Shown: positions 44,011 through 54,053, counted from the first letter of the stretch. The stretch: 64,000 bases of DNA from CAMCXE01 sp036520615 (GCA_036520615.1 DATDJI010000022.1:22589-86588), one strand, 5' to 3'. Translations and numbers: made by a program. The notes: a model not told the origin generated them from the sequence alone.

Positions 44011-44739
44011 ATGACTAACTATGTAATGCTGAATAACGTGCAACACTTTAACCTTAAAGTGACAGACCGTTACTCTGCCTCGGTCGGTGACAATAATGCT
44101 GCCGCTATTGTATTTCCGACTGAATTCGCGGAAATTCAACGCGAGTATCCAATTGTTTTTTCTAAACACTTGGAATCCAACCAATATCAGGCAGTTGCGC
44201 TGCTTGGGATTCAAAAAGATGAAAACTTGTTTTTACAAGAAAATGCTGTAAATGCTAATGGATGGCGTGGTAACTATGTGCCCGCGATTATTGCAAGAGG
44301 CCCTTTTATTATTAGCATGCCTGAGCAAGATGATGACGCGTCGGCCCCGCTTATTTTTATTGATATAGATAGCTCTAAGGTGAATGAGAGCGCAGGAGAG
44401 CCGCTTTTTTTGCCGCTGGGTGGAAGCAGTCCTTATCTAGAGCGAGTGGCTAAAATTTTAGGAGTAATTCAGCAAGGTAAAGAAGTGTCGGAGTCAATGT
44501 ACGCGTTATTTGATGAGTTGGGATTATTTGAGCCCTTGACTGTAAATATCGAGCTAAATAACGGTGGCAAATTCCGTTTGGAAAACTATTACACTATCAG
44601 TGAAAGCAAGCTTGGCAGTTTAGACGGAAAAGCTTTGGAGCGACTTAATAAGTCAGGTTACCTTCAGGGGGCTTTTTTGATTGTTGCCTCCCTTTCAAAT
44701 ATACAAAAGTTAATTGACATAAAAAATTCGCAATCCTAA
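44011..44739 (+). CDS. SapC family protein
   Basis: 242 aa. Family features: the N-terminal YVMLNNVQHFNLKV, EFAEIQREYPIVF, VALLGIQKDENLFL and NGWRGNYVPAIIARGPF, all typical of the SapC family (unrelated to the SapC ABC permease despite the name). No signal peptide. The biochemical role is unknown; the family recurrently sits between TonB receptors and a cupin/halogenase pair, as here. Downstream spacing of 39 bases suggests co-transcription with the cupin gene. Confidence 0.87.
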   Translation: MTNYVMLNNVQHFNLKVTDRYSASVGDNNAAAIVFPTEFAEIQREYPIVFSKHLESNQYQAVALLGIQKDENLFLQENAVNANGWRGNYVPAIIARGPFIISMPEQDDDASAPLIFIDIDSSKVNESAGEPLFLPLGGSSPYLERVAKILGVIQQGKEVSESMYALFDELGLFEPLTVNIELNNGGKFRLENYYTISESKLGSLDGKALERLNKSGYLQGAFLIVASLSNIQKLIDIKNSQS

Positions 44740-44778
44740 AAAGGTAGCGATGGCTTCAAAACGAGAAATAATTCAAAT

Positions 44779-45813
44779 ATGGTAAATATTAGTAAGCAAA
44801 TTCATGAGCTAGACCTCAGCAATTCTGCATCTATCCCTGAAGAAATTAGCGCTTCGGCTGAGCCGGTGATTTTGCGTGGGGTGGTAAAAGAATGGAATCT
44901 TGTGAAACTTGCTTCTACATCCTCATCTACTGCTGTCGACTATCTGAAGTCTCTGTATAACGGTAAACCATCGTTAATTAATGTAGGGCATGCTGGTATT
45001 GAAGGACGCTATTTTTATAACGAGGATTTGCAGTCGCTAAATTATGACACGGTAAAAATGCGGGTAGATGAAGCCTTGGATTTGATCCTCGCAAGTGAGG
45101 CTGACCCCGCACATCCATCTTATTATCTAACATCAAATACAGTGGGGACACATTTTACTAACTTATCGAACGAGTTGACTCTTCAATTGCCTAGAGCAAA
45201 TGTTGAATATCCCACTTCACCGCCGGATATTCGCATTTGGATTGGTACACAGTCAATTGCTACATGTCACTACGATGCGCTCGATAATATAGCTTGTTGT
45301 GTGGCGGGGCGACGTCGTTTCACTCTTTTCCCTCCTAACCAATTTGAAAATTTATATTTTGGCCCGCTTGAACCTACACCGGGCGGTCAAGCAATTAGCA
45401 TGGTTAACTTTAAGAGGCCAGATTACAAACTCCATCCTCGTTTTAAAATTGCAGAATCTGCAGCACATGTCGCGGAACTTGGTCCGGGTGACGCAATATA
45501 CATTCCGAGCATGTGGATGCATCATGTAGAAGGGCTGAACCACTTTAATATTTTGGTGAACTTTTGGTGGAACGATGCTCCTATTTACACTGGTGCAGCT
45601 ATGAATGTTTTATATCACGCATTTTTAAGTTTGCGTGATAAGCCAGCTCACGAAAAAGCGGGTTGGAAACACCTGTTTGATTATTATATTTTTGGCGAAG
45701 CAAGTCGTTCTACCGAGCATCTGCCTGAGTCTGCGCACGGGTATTTGGGTGCTCTTGATGAAGTTAAGGCACGTCAATTGCGCGCTTTTATAATCAATAA
45801 ATTAAACCGATAA
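44779..45813 (+). CDS. Cupin-like (JmjC-type) Fe(II)/2-oxoglutarate oxygenase family protein
   Basis: 344 aa with the cupin_8 fold. The metal facial triad is visible: HxD in ATCHYDALDN and the distal His in MWMHHVEGL. FTLFPPNQFENLYFGPL and GPGDAIYIPSMW are family blocks. Relatives hydroxylate protein or peptide residues. In this cluster it probably acts with the flavin halogenase-like enzyme on the same unknown substrate; that is inference from recurring gene neighbourhoods. The start is 39 bases after SapC without a strong ribosome site. Confidence 0.85.
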   Translation: MVNISKQIHELDLSNSASIPEEISASAEPVILRGVVKEWNLVKLASTSSSTAVDYLKSLYNGKPSLINVGHAGIEGRYFYNEDLQSLNYDTVKMRVDEALDLILASEADPAHPSYYLTSNTVGTHFTNLSNELTLQLPRANVEYPTSPPDIRIWIGTQSIATCHYDALDNIACCVAGRRRFTLFPPNQFENLYFGPLEPTPGGQAISMVNFKRPDYKLHPRFKIAESAAHVAELGPGDAIYIPSMWMHHVEGLNHFNILVNFWWNDAPIYTGAAMNVLYHAFLSLRDKPAHEKAGWKHLFDYYIFGEASRSTEHLPESAHGYLGALDEVKARQLRAFIINKLNR

Positions 45814-45836
45814 AACATCTGATAGAGGAGGCTCTT

Positions 45837-47330
45837 TTGGAGCAGAATAAAAAAACCAGAGTAGTAATTGCAGGCGGTGGTACCGCTGGCTGGATGGCTG
45901 CTGCAAGCCTTGGGCGTCAATTGAATGAAGAGCTCGATATCGTTTTAGTTGAATCGGAAGAGATCGGCACGGTAGGTGTTGGGGAGGCAACCATACCACC
46001 GATGTGCACGTTCCATCGATTTCTAAGGATAGATGAACAAGAATTTATGCGCGCCACGGAGGCGACTTTTAAACTCGGTATCCAATTTGAAAACTGGGGA
46101 CAAATTGGCGACAACTATATTCACTCGTTTGGGAAAACTGGCGAAGAAACCTGGTTGGCTGGCTTTATTCATTTTTGGTTGCGCGGCAAAGAATTAGGCG
46201 TTGCCAACGAATTCGGTGAATATTGTTTAGAATGGTTGGCTGCACGGGAGCATAAATGCGGATTTGATGCAAATAACCGAATTAATTATGCCTACCATTT
46301 GGATGCCTCTCGTTACGCCAAATTTTTGCGCACTATTGCAGAAAAGGCAGGGGTAAAGCGCGTTGAGGGAAAAATACATCAAGTTATACAAAACACATCG
46401 AATGGATTTGTCGAGTCGCTAAGGATGCAGTCCGGAGAGTTAGTATCCGGGGATTTATTTATTGATTGCACCGGTTTTCAAGGCATTTTAATCGAGCAAA
46501 CCCTATTTACGGGCTACGACGATTGGACTCATTGGTTGCCATGTGACAGAGCTGTAGCAGTGCAAACGGCATCGGTACGTCCTCCCGCTCCTTACACTCG
46601 ATCAATAGCTCATGAAAGCGGCTGGCGTTGGCAAATCCCGCTTCAGCATAGAGTTGGTAACGGAACTGTTTTTTGCAGCCGATTTATGTCCGAGGATGAG
46701 GCCACTGCAAAATTATTGTCAGAAATTGAAGGGGAAACGCTCATCGAGCCTAGGGTAATACGTTTTCGGACCGGAAAGCGTAGGCGCGTTTGGAACAAAA
46801 ATGTAGTCGCGTTGGGATTGGCGAGCGGTTTTTTGGAGCCGCTTGAGTCGACTAGTATTCATTTAATTATGATGGGGATAACGCGATTAATGCAATTGTT
46901 TCCATTTTCAGGAATACGTGAAGAAGCTGTAAATGAATTTAATCGGCAGAGCGAAATGGAAATGGAGAAAATTCGCGATTTTATTATTTTGCATTACAAG
47001 GCTACTGACCGCACCGATAGCCCTTTTTGGCGGTTTTGTCGATTAATGGATGTGCCTGATACCCTCGCTCAACGCATAGAATTGTTTAAAAACACGGCTC
47101 ACGCCTTTCAGGGTGATAGCGAGTTATTTCGGGTTGATTCTTGGATTCAGGTAATGCTGGGGCAGGGGATAATGCCTAAGTCGTATCATCATTTTGCTCG
47201 AATTATGAACGACAGGAAACTCAAAGAATTTCTAAACAATCTCTCCCAAGACATGCACGAGAAAGTAGCAAAAATGCCTGAGCATGACACATTTTTGCGG
47301 CAGTATTGCGGCGTTGATTATATGCGCTGA
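45837..47330 (+). CDS. Flavin-dependent tryptophan halogenase family protein
   Basis: 497 aa, predicted TTG start with a perfect GAGGAGG ribosome site six bases upstream. FAD-binding GGGTAGWMAA at the N-terminus, the halogenase WxWxIP motif as WRWQIP near residue 260, and GLASGFLEPLESTSIHLI. A lysine equivalent to the catalytic Lys of PrnA should lie in the region following EEIGTVGVGEATIPP, which contains no obvious Lys, so halogenation activity is uncertain. Homologues in TonB-receptor clusters have no proven substrate. Last gene of the SapC-cupin-halogenase unit. Confidence 0.88.
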   Translation: MEQNKKTRVVIAGGGTAGWMAAASLGRQLNEELDIVLVESEEIGTVGVGEATIPPMCTFHRFLRIDEQEFMRATEATFKLGIQFENWGQIGDNYIHSFGKTGEETWLAGFIHFWLRGKELGVANEFGEYCLEWLAAREHKCGFDANNRINYAYHLDASRYAKFLRTIAEKAGVKRVEGKIHQVIQNTSNGFVESLRMQSGELVSGDLFIDCTGFQGILIEQTLFTGYDDWTHWLPCDRAVAVQTASVRPPAPYTRSIAHESGWRWQIPLQHRVGNGTVFCSRFMSEDEATAKLLSEIEGETLIEPRVIRFRTGKRRRVWNKNVVALGLASGFLEPLESTSIHLIMMGITRLMQLFPFSGIREEAVNEFNRQSEMEMEKIRDFIILHYKATDRTDSPFWRFCRLMDVPDTLAQRIELFKNTAHAFQGDSELFRVDSWIQVMLGQGIMPKSYHHFARIMNDRKLKEFLNNLSQDMHEKVAKMPEHDTFLRQYCGVDYMR

Positions 47331-47358
47331 TTTGTTTAATGAGGTGGTCTAAAACCCG

Positions 47359-48213
47359 TCAATTGACTAGGCCGCTGGCGGGTTGATTCAAATGAATTTC
47401 TGATGGATTTATTATTATTTTCCCTTGTTTTAATAGGCTACCGAGCGCTTTTTTGTAATTTGCTTTGCTCACATTGAATATTTTGTAAATGTCTTCAGGA
47501 GGGCTCTTGTCGGTGATGTACGAAATGCCATTCTGAGAGGACATATAGTCTAATATTTTTTGACATAATTCATCTCTTCCAACACCCGCAGGTAATTGTA
47601 ATAACACATCTATTTTCCCATCTGCGCGGGTGCCTTTAATAAAACCTTTTAAACGTTGCCCGTAACGTAAGGGTTTAAACGCCTCGTCGCGAAAAACGAG
47701 CCCTAAGTATCGCTCGTCAATAACGACTTTATAGCCCATATCAGTTTTGCCAAATACTAATAATTCACATGGAGCTAAAGGTTTAAAATGGTGGGCGGTT
47801 TCTTTTAAGTGCCGATGTAATTTAGATGAGGCCAAAATCCTCCCGCTGTGGCCGTCTGTATAGGCGGTAACCACATATTTTTGCCCTACTTCGAAAGGTT
47901 TGTGCTGCTCTGAAAAAGGCACCAACAGATCTTTCATCAGTCCCCAGTCCATAAATGCGCCTACTTTATTCACGTCTTTGACTGTGAGCAGAGCGCTATG
48001 CCCACAGAGCACTTTAGGTTGGTCAGTTGTGGCAATAAGGCAATCTTCCGAATCAAAATAAACAAAAACATTAACTGTATCGCCTATCTTTGCCTCGACT
48101 GGAACGTAGCGGCGCGGCAACAGGATTGAGCCCATTTCCCCGTCGTCCAGATAAACTCCAAAATCCACTTGTTTTTTGATCGTCAAACGATTGTAGCGCC
48201 CGATATTTACCAT
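47359..48213 (-). CDS. CvfB/YitL-like S1 RNA-binding protein
   Basis: 284 aa. Successive S1-type modules (NRLTIKKQVDFGVYLDDG; VNKVGAFMDWGLMKDLLVPF; LLVFGKTDMGYKVVIDERYL) and a C-terminal winged helix (DIYKIFNVSKANYKKALGSL), the CvfB domain order. CvfB binds RNA and affects virulence-factor expression in Staphylococcus; the role in gammaproteobacteria is unknown. It converges on the halogenase gene. Confidence 0.88.
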   Translation of the reverse strand: MVNIGRYNRLTIKKQVDFGVYLDDGEMGSILLPRRYVPVEAKIGDTVNVFVYFDSEDCLIATTDQPKVLCGHSALLTVKDVNKVGAFMDWGLMKDLLVPFSEQHKPFEVGQKYVVTAYTDGHSGRILASSKLHRHLKETAHHFKPLAPCELLVFGKTDMGYKVVIDERYLGLVFRDEAFKPLRYGQRLKGFIKGTRADGKIDVLLQLPAGVGRDELCQKILDYMSSQNGISYITDKSPPEDIYKIFNVSKANYKKALGSLLKQGKIIINPSEIHLNQPASGLVN

Positions 48214-48557
48214 AAATTCCTACAAGGATGTCAAAGTCCCAGTCTAACCTACCGGGTAAGAAAAGTAAGCCCGTGCATAACTCTTTTAATAGCTGCATCA
48301 GGTATATAGGCCTGCTGAATTGTACTTATCGAGAAAGCTTCTATTCGGATAAATTAGCTTTATAAGTCTTAAAAATAATTGATGATTCCTCCTCTTCGAC
48401 CTAGATATATAGATTAACGCTTACGTGTCAACTGAAGTTAAAAATGATGCGATAAAATTTAATAAGCATGCAGATGCACGTAGATGAATTCAAAAATATT
48501 TGCTGAATTTTCCTAAACGAGGGGGGAGAATAATGACGCGCGAAAGAATATGTTGTG
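48214..48557. other. Intergenic region between ccoI and cvfB
   Basis: No gene seen. ccoS, a small gene that usually follows ccoI, was looked for here and not found. Confidence 0.5.
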
Positions 48558-50927
48558 CTATGCCAGACGCAGCGAGTTGAGTATAACAATCAGCGAGCTT
48601 GTCGACATGCCCACCGCCGCAAGCCAAGGCGGTACCCAACCTACAACTGCAGCCGGAATGGCGATGAAGTTATAAATCAGCGCCCAATAGAAATTCTGTT
48701 TAATAATTCGTTTTAACTGCGAGGAGTAACTGAGCAAATAATTAATTAATGATAAATCACTTTGTATCAGAACAGCTTGTGCTTGAGTTTGTGCAAGGGT
48801 ACTTGCTTTACCCATGGCAAGGGATACGTCCGCAGCTGCTAAAACTGGTACATCGTTAATGCCATCACCAATCATCATAACAGTGTGATTATTTTGTTGA
48901 TGTGTACGCAGGTACATTAATTTATCTTGTGGCGATGCTGCTGCCTGCCAGGTTTTTATTCCTAACTGCTCGGCAAGGTGTACAACGTTTTCTTGGCGAT
49001 CGCCTGAAAGTATTTCGCACTGAATATGCCTGGTTTTTAACTGTTCGATACAAAATTTGGCTTGTGTGCGGATTTTATCTTCCAGTTGAACCCATGCTAT
49101 AGGTTTTAGATTGGCGGTTAATAGTAGCCATTGGCCGAGGCCAGGGTAGCGAGGGGTGTTTGTTGGTGCGGCATAGTCGGCGCGACCGAATCTATAGTGT
49201 ACGGAATTTATAACGCCTTCCACACCTTGATTGGGTACGACTTTATTATCGTTGACGCGCCCGGCATTTGGGAAATTGCGAAAAGCGCTGGCGATGGGGT
49301 GTACGCTTGGTGCTTCTAAGCTTGCAATTATACGTATAGATTCGTCTTGGTCTCCTTGCAATACGTTTACGCGAGTAAGCGTAAGTTCTCCATCGGTAAG
49401 GGTGCCAGTTTTATCGAATAGAATATATTTAACCGCCGTAAGGCGTTCAAAAAAATCGACCGATTTAATCAATATGCCTTTTTGCCTTAAATGATTTAAA
49501 GCGCAAATCCAAGCGGCTGGCATAGCTATGGCGAGTGCGCATGGACAGGTTACAACTAACACAGATAGCGCAATCCATAGTGCTTTAGACGGTTCAATAA
49601 AATGCCACGCGCAATAACTACTCGCAGCTATTATTAAAACTGCCGCAATAAAATAACTGCTAATACGGTCATTAAATGATAAATACCGCGGGCGGTTAGT
49701 TGTCGCCTCATCCATTAATTGTTCGATTTTTGCCAATTGAGTATTAGGACCGGTAGACATTACTTGAATAATTAGAGCCGCATCGCCATTAATGCTGCCT
49801 GCAAGTACATCGCTACCCGGCTTTTTTATTTGCGGTTGTGATTCACCGCTAATAAGTGCTTCTATGGCGTAACTCTCGCCCGCGATTACAGACCCATCGC
49901 AAGGGAAAATTTCCCCTGCGGTAACTTTGATGTGATCTCCAGGTGTTAGGTGAGATACAGGTACAAGCTCTTCTTGAGCGTTATCGGTTTTTACACGCGC
50001 AGCTGCTAATGGAAGTAAATTCGCACCTGCAGCACTTTGTTGAAAATTGCGATAGCGCGCACGCTGTTCGATGTATCGGCCCGCCAAAAGTATAAAGGCA
50101 AACATGGCGATAGATTCAAAATACACCTCGCCAGACTGCGTCCATGATGCGTAAAAACTAGCGAAAAATGCTAATAAAAGCGCGATGCTGACGGAAACAT
50201 CCATGCTGAGTTTTTTTAATTTTAATGCACGCCAGGCGCCGCTATAAAATGGCTGGGATGAGTAAAAAATAACGGGTATAGCAAAAAGGCAGGTAATCCA
50301 ACGCAAAATTAATTGCCAGTGAGCGTCTAATCCTTGTAGAGCGCCCGCATAAAGCCCTACGGCTACCATGCCGGCTTGCATCATGCTAATGCCGGCAACA
50401 CCTAGGCGAATGAGCGCCGTGCGCTGTTGCTTACGCCAGTAATTAAATTGTGATTGCGCATGTTGAGGCTCGGGATTGTAACCTATAGCCGTAAGCGCAG
50501 AAAAAATTTCGCTAAGCGCTATTTTTTGCGGATCATATTGAATAAACGCGCGATAATTTAGCGAATTAACCCCACAGCGTTTTACACCGGGAAGGCCTTT
50601 GAGGTGCCGTTCTATTAACCACACACAAGCGGCGCAACTGATGCCGTTAATAATAAGATTGGCTTGTTTTAATCCCTCTACGCTATCTATAACAAATTCT
50701 TTTTGGACTTCTAAGTCGTCAAAAGCGTCAAAATTCATTTTAGACAATTTCGCGCGCAGGTTTGGCTCCGTGCGAAATCGATAAAAATCGTTAAGCCCAG
50801 CGCCTGTGATTGTGAGAGCAACGGCCTGGCAGCCGGTACAGCAAAAGGGCTGAATTTGATTGTTAAGAGGTGCGGAAAAGTCCGGGTGCGATTGTAGGCC
50901 GCAATGATAACAAGGCGGAAAATACAA
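48558..50927 (-). CDS. ccoI: Copper-transporting P-type ATPase CcoI (cbb3 oxidase assembly)
   Basis: 789 aa. The N-terminal Cys-rich region (CYHCGLQSHPDF; FCCTGCQAVA) and a heavy-metal domain with NGISCAACVWLIERHL are typical of CcoI/FixI. Copper-path motif TCPCALAIA, phosphorylation motif DKTGTLTDGE, hinge GDGINDVPVLA. It exports copper to the periplasm for the binuclear centre of CcoN. It starts 3 bases after ccoH ends. Confidence 0.95.
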   Translation of the reverse strand: MYFPPCYHCGLQSHPDFSAPLNNQIQPFCCTGCQAVALTITGAGLNDFYRFRTEPNLRAKLSKMNFDAFDDLEVQKEFVIDSVEGLKQANLIINGISCAACVWLIERHLKGLPGVKRCGVNSLNYRAFIQYDPQKIALSEIFSALTAIGYNPEPQHAQSQFNYWRKQQRTALIRLGVAGISMMQAGMVAVGLYAGALQGLDAHWQLILRWITCLFAIPVIFYSSQPFYSGAWRALKLKKLSMDVSVSIALLLAFFASFYASWTQSGEVYFESIAMFAFILLAGRYIEQRARYRNFQQSAAGANLLPLAAARVKTDNAQEELVPVSHLTPGDHIKVTAGEIFPCDGSVIAGESYAIEALISGESQPQIKKPGSDVLAGSINGDAALIIQVMSTGPNTQLAKIEQLMDEATTNRPRYLSFNDRISSYFIAAVLIIAASSYCAWHFIEPSKALWIALSVLVVTCPCALAIAMPAAWICALNHLRQKGILIKSVDFFERLTAVKYILFDKTGTLTDGELTLTRVNVLQGDQDESIRIIASLEAPSVHPIASAFRNFPNAGRVNDNKVVPNQGVEGVINSVHYRFGRADYAAPTNTPRYPGLGQWLLLTANLKPIAWVQLEDKIRTQAKFCIEQLKTRHIQCEILSGDRQENVVHLAEQLGIKTWQAAASPQDKLMYLRTHQQNNHTVMMIGDGINDVPVLAAADVSLAMGKASTLAQTQAQAVLIQSDLSLINYLLSYSSQLKRIIKQNFYWALIYNFIAIPAAVVGWVPPWLAAVGMSTSSLIVILNSLRLA

Positions 50928-50930
50928 GGA

Positions 50931-51485
50931 TTATTGAACCTCTGGGGCCAAAGTAATTTCGTGCTGCAAATTTAAATTAAGTTCGCCGACTAAACGCCAT
51001 TTGTTATCCTCTGCCGCATCTACTGGCGATAATTGTAAATACCAACGATCTTTAAGGACTTTAGGTAAGTCGGCTCTATATCGACTCGCATTTATTTTTT
51101 TGAGTTTTACAGTTATATCTTCTGTAGATTTAACTGGATGAGAAAAATATAAAGACAATTGATCTGGATAAGTAGTTAATCCTGTTAATTCAACAATAAC
51201 CTCGCCAGACACCGAATCAATTTGCGCAATTGCGCCTACGCCCAGGGCAATGGCTAATTTATCGGCTTCAAATCTATGGTTAATGGCTTTACCCTCCGTG
51301 TAATAATCATCTACCACTCGTTGATCAGCACCACTGACCGCGATATACACAAAAATAAGCGATGTAATAATGGTGACAAACAATGGACCTAGGACGATCC
51401 ACAGCCATGGCTCCTTCCAAGAGTTTTTTTTACGGGCAGTCAGATCGGGCGGGCCGTTGTCGTCGAAGTTGTGTGGATCAATCAT
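50931..51485 (-). CDS. ccoH: FixH/CcoH family cbb3 oxidase assembly protein
   Basis: 184 aa, one N-terminal membrane helix (LWIVLGPLFVTIITSLIFVYI) and a periplasmic domain (VIVELTGLTTYPDQLSLYFS; RWYLQLSP) matching FixH. It overlaps the end of ccoG by 8 bases. The N-terminal 25 residues are polar and cytoplasmic. Confidence 0.9.
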   Translation of the reverse strand: MIDPHNFDDNGPPDLTARKKNSWKEPWLWIVLGPLFVTIITSLIFVYIAVSGADQRVVDDYYTEGKAINHRFEADKLAIALGVGAIAQIDSVSGEVIVELTGLTTYPDQLSLYFSHPVKSTEDITVKLKKINASRYRADLPKVLKDRWYLQLSPVDAAEDNKWRLVGELNLNLQHEITLAPEVQ

Positions 51486-52902
51486 GGGATGGCCCCATAA
51501 AGGTTGACTCTTCCGCTGCGGTAAGGCCCGTTTCTACACTGGTAGCTGAAATAGTAATTTTATTTTCTTCGCCCTTGAGCTGTTCTTTGGGTACGGCAAT
51601 ACGGACAGGCAAAGAATACACTTCGCCGGATTTTACATGCACCTTGCGCGAATTAATGATACGGAATGGATATTCACCCTTAACATCGACTATAAATGTA
51701 TGTTCCTGCTGATCCATATTGTTAATCTTTACTGTATAGACGTTTTGAATATCATCACCGTCTAAGCGAAATAAATGTGCCGAACGATCGCGCACTACAT
51801 CAACACCCAAAGGCTCGCGCACGGAAAGCCGGTACGAAAATGCCACGACCATAATTAACATGGCTACGGCGTAACCAATTGTTTTTGGCCGGATAATGCG
51901 GTATTTACCGGTAGTTAGTTGTGTTTCGGATGTAAAACGGATTAGGCCGCGGGGGTAGTCCATTTTATCCATAACTGAATCACAGGCATCTACACACAAA
52001 CCGCAGTTAATACATTCCCATTGGGTGCCGTTGCGAATGTCAATATTGACCGGACAAACTTGCACGCACCAAGAACAGTCAGTGCAATCTCCTAATCCCT
52101 TAGCTTTGTAGTCTTCGTTAGGTTTGCGCGGACCACGTTGCTCGCCCCGCGCAGCATCGTATTGCACGTAAATGGTGTCTTTATCGTACATCGCAGCTTG
52201 GAAGCGCGAGTAGGGGCACATATATTTGCACACCTGCTCGCGCATCCAGCCTGCGTTTAGATAGGTCATGCCGGTGCAGAGCAGGACGAAAAATATCGGC
52301 CAGCCCCCTAAACCTATTCCCCAGTTGCCATCCGCTGTGACGTGAGGAAGTAATCCGCTGACCAATTCTGGAGCTGGCACAAAATAACCGACGAATGTAA
52401 TTCCGGTTAAAACAGACACAGCAATCCATAAAAAATGTTTAGCGCTTTTGCGGGCAATTTTTTCAGCGTTCCAAATCTGTTTATCTAACTTAATACGTTT
52501 GTTGCGATCGCCCTCGCAAAAGTCTTCAATTACGATAAAGATGAGTGTCCATATTGTTTGAGGGCAGGTAAAGCCACACCAAACACGGCCAAAAACCGTA
52601 CTTACAGTAAATAGCGCATAAGCGGCGATAATAAACAGCCAGGCCAGCAGCATTAAATCCTGTGGCCAGAATGTTATGGATAAAAAATGGAATTTTTCGT
52701 GCGCCATATCCAGCCAAACGGCTGGTCGCCCATCAATAGAAATCCAGGGCAGTAAAGCAAATAGCGCAACAAGAGGAATGCCTGAATACCGACGCAGGCG
52801 TTGATAAAAACCTGAAATTTTTCGCGTGTATATTTTTGCTTCAGGTTCGTAGAGATTAACGTAGCGGATTTCTGGCTTGTCACTCTGCGGTTTTTCAGTC
52901 AC
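51478..52902 (-). CDS. ccoG: Cytochrome c oxidase accessory protein CcoG (RdxA/FixG)
   Basis: 474 aa polyferredoxin with several membrane helices; reduces Cu(II) during cbb3 assembly in relatives. Two ferredoxin clusters: CTDCSWCVQVCPVNIDIR and ECINCGLCVDACD; the upper motif FGRVWCGFTCPQTIW; and a C-terminal Ig-like domain (VYTVKINNMDQQEHTFIVDV). First gene of ccoGHI, separated from ccoP by a terminator. Confidence 0.95.
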   Translation of the reverse strand: MTEKPQSDKPEIRYVNLYEPEAKIYTRKISGFYQRLRRYSGIPLVALFALLPWISIDGRPAVWLDMAHEKFHFLSITFWPQDLMLLAWLFIIAAYALFTVSTVFGRVWCGFTCPQTIWTLIFIVIEDFCEGDRNKRIKLDKQIWNAEKIARKSAKHFLWIAVSVLTGITFVGYFVPAPELVSGLLPHVTADGNWGIGLGGWPIFFVLLCTGMTYLNAGWMREQVCKYMCPYSRFQAAMYDKDTIYVQYDAARGEQRGPRKPNEDYKAKGLGDCTDCSWCVQVCPVNIDIRNGTQWECINCGLCVDACDSVMDKMDYPRGLIRFTSETQLTTGKYRIIRPKTIGYAVAMLIMVVAFSYRLSVREPLGVDVVRDRSAHLFRLDGDDIQNVYTVKINNMDQQEHTFIVDVKGEYPFRIINSRKVHVKSGEVYSLPVRIAVPKEQLKGEENKITISATSVETGLTAAEESTFMGPSHD

Positions 52903-52919
52903 TGATTTAGCCTATTTTG

Positions 52920-52949
52920 CAAAAAGAAGAGGGGCTACCGAAATAGCCC
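52920..52949 (-). terminator. Intrinsic terminator after ccoP
   Basis: On the reverse strand GGGCTA-TTTCGG-TAGCCC followed by CTCTTCTTTTT. It divides ccoNOQP from ccoGHI. Confidence 0.75.
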
Positions 52950-52959
52950 GAAGAACTCG

Positions 52960-53862
52960 TTATTTTGCGTTGGTGTGCGAAAGGGAATATACATACGCAG
53001 CTAATAAATGGATCTTTTCTGGTAATAAAGTTTGTTCTTGAGCAGGCATTTGATTATTGCGACCGTTGCGAATGGTTTGGCGAATATTTTCGCGAGTACC
53101 TTCATATAACCACGTTTTATCCGTTAAGTTCGGTGCACCTGTAGCATATTGTCCCTTTGCATCCTGACCATGACAAACTACACAATTTTCAGCAAAAACC
53201 TTCGCACCTTGCTCCGCCAAAGCCGCATCAAATTCGTTACCCGATATTTTTAATACATACTCGGCAGCCTGCAGCACTTTCTCTTCACCCAGCACAGGCC
53301 CCCATGCGGGCATGGCCGCTATACGGCCCCTAGTGATTGTTTCAAGAATCTTTTCTGGATTGCCACCGTGTAGCCAATCGGCATCCGTTAAATTTGGAAA
53401 TCCATAGTTACCGCCACCGTCAGCGCCGTGGCAAACTGAACAGTTATTCGCAAATAATCGAAAGCCCATTTTCATAGCTTCATCATTTTGCGCTAATTCG
53501 GGAATTGCCATATTTTTATAGACGTCATAACTGCTTGCATAAGCGGCTTTGCCTTCGTCTTGGTCATTTTGTAGCTGGTTCACAGATGTCCAGCCAAGCG
53601 TTCCTTTCCAGCTGCCCATTCCCGGATAAAGCACTAAGTAGACGACTGCAAAAATAATCGAAATAACAAACATCACAAACCACCAACGAGGCAGTGGGTT
53701 GTTATATTCCACAATTCCGTCGTAAACGTGACCGGTGGTTTTATCATCTGGATCTGAGCCGGGCTGCACAGCGGCTTTGCGGTTAGCAAATAGAACCCAG
53801 GTCACCAGAACAATACAGGTGGAGGTTAAAATTATGATCCAAAGACTCCAGAACGTAGTCAT
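52960..53862 (-). CDS. ccoP: cbb3 oxidase dihaem subunit CcoP
   Basis: 300 aa. N-terminal helix (SLWIIILTSTCIVLVTWVLF) and second helix (WWFVMFVISIIFAVVYLVLY), then two cytochrome c domains with haem motifs CSVCH (NNCSVCHGADGGG) and CVVCH (ENCVVCHGQDAKG). It overlaps ccoQ by ATGA. Electron-transfer subunit of the high-affinity terminal oxidase. Confidence 0.95.
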   Translation of the reverse strand: MTTFWSLWIIILTSTCIVLVTWVLFANRKAAVQPGSDPDDKTTGHVYDGIVEYNNPLPRWWFVMFVISIIFAVVYLVLYPGMGSWKGTLGWTSVNQLQNDQDEGKAAYASSYDVYKNMAIPELAQNDEAMKMGFRLFANNCSVCHGADGGGNYGFPNLTDADWLHGGNPEKILETITRGRIAAMPAWGPVLGEEKVLQAAEYVLKISGNEFDAALAEQGAKVFAENCVVCHGQDAKGQYATGAPNLTDKTWLYEGTRENIRQTIRNGRNNQMPAQEQTLLPEKIHLLAAYVYSLSHTNAK

Positions 53863-54053
53863 ATACCGCCCTTCTGTGATTTTTTTACCGCTGGAGTATC
53901 AGCCCCAGCGTCCTGCGGCTCATCTGCAAATGGCAGGTTGGCCGCTTCATCAAATTGTTTGCGACGTGAAGGTGAATAAGCCCACCAACACACAGCTGCG
54001 AATGCAATCATCACGAATATCGGCGACAGACTGCGAAAAAAATTGATGTCCAT
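53859..54053 (-). CDS. ccoQ: cbb3 oxidase subunit CcoQ
   Basis: 64 aa from the ATG at 54053 (GAGG six bases upstream); an ATG at 54065 is possible. One membrane helix (SPIFVMIAFAAVCWWAY) with a SRRKQFDEAANLPF tail, the CcoQ/FixQ signature. Confidence 0.88.
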   Translation of the reverse strand: MDINFFRSLSPIFVMIAFAAVCWWAYSPSRRKQFDEAANLPFADEPQDAGADTPAVKKSQKGGI

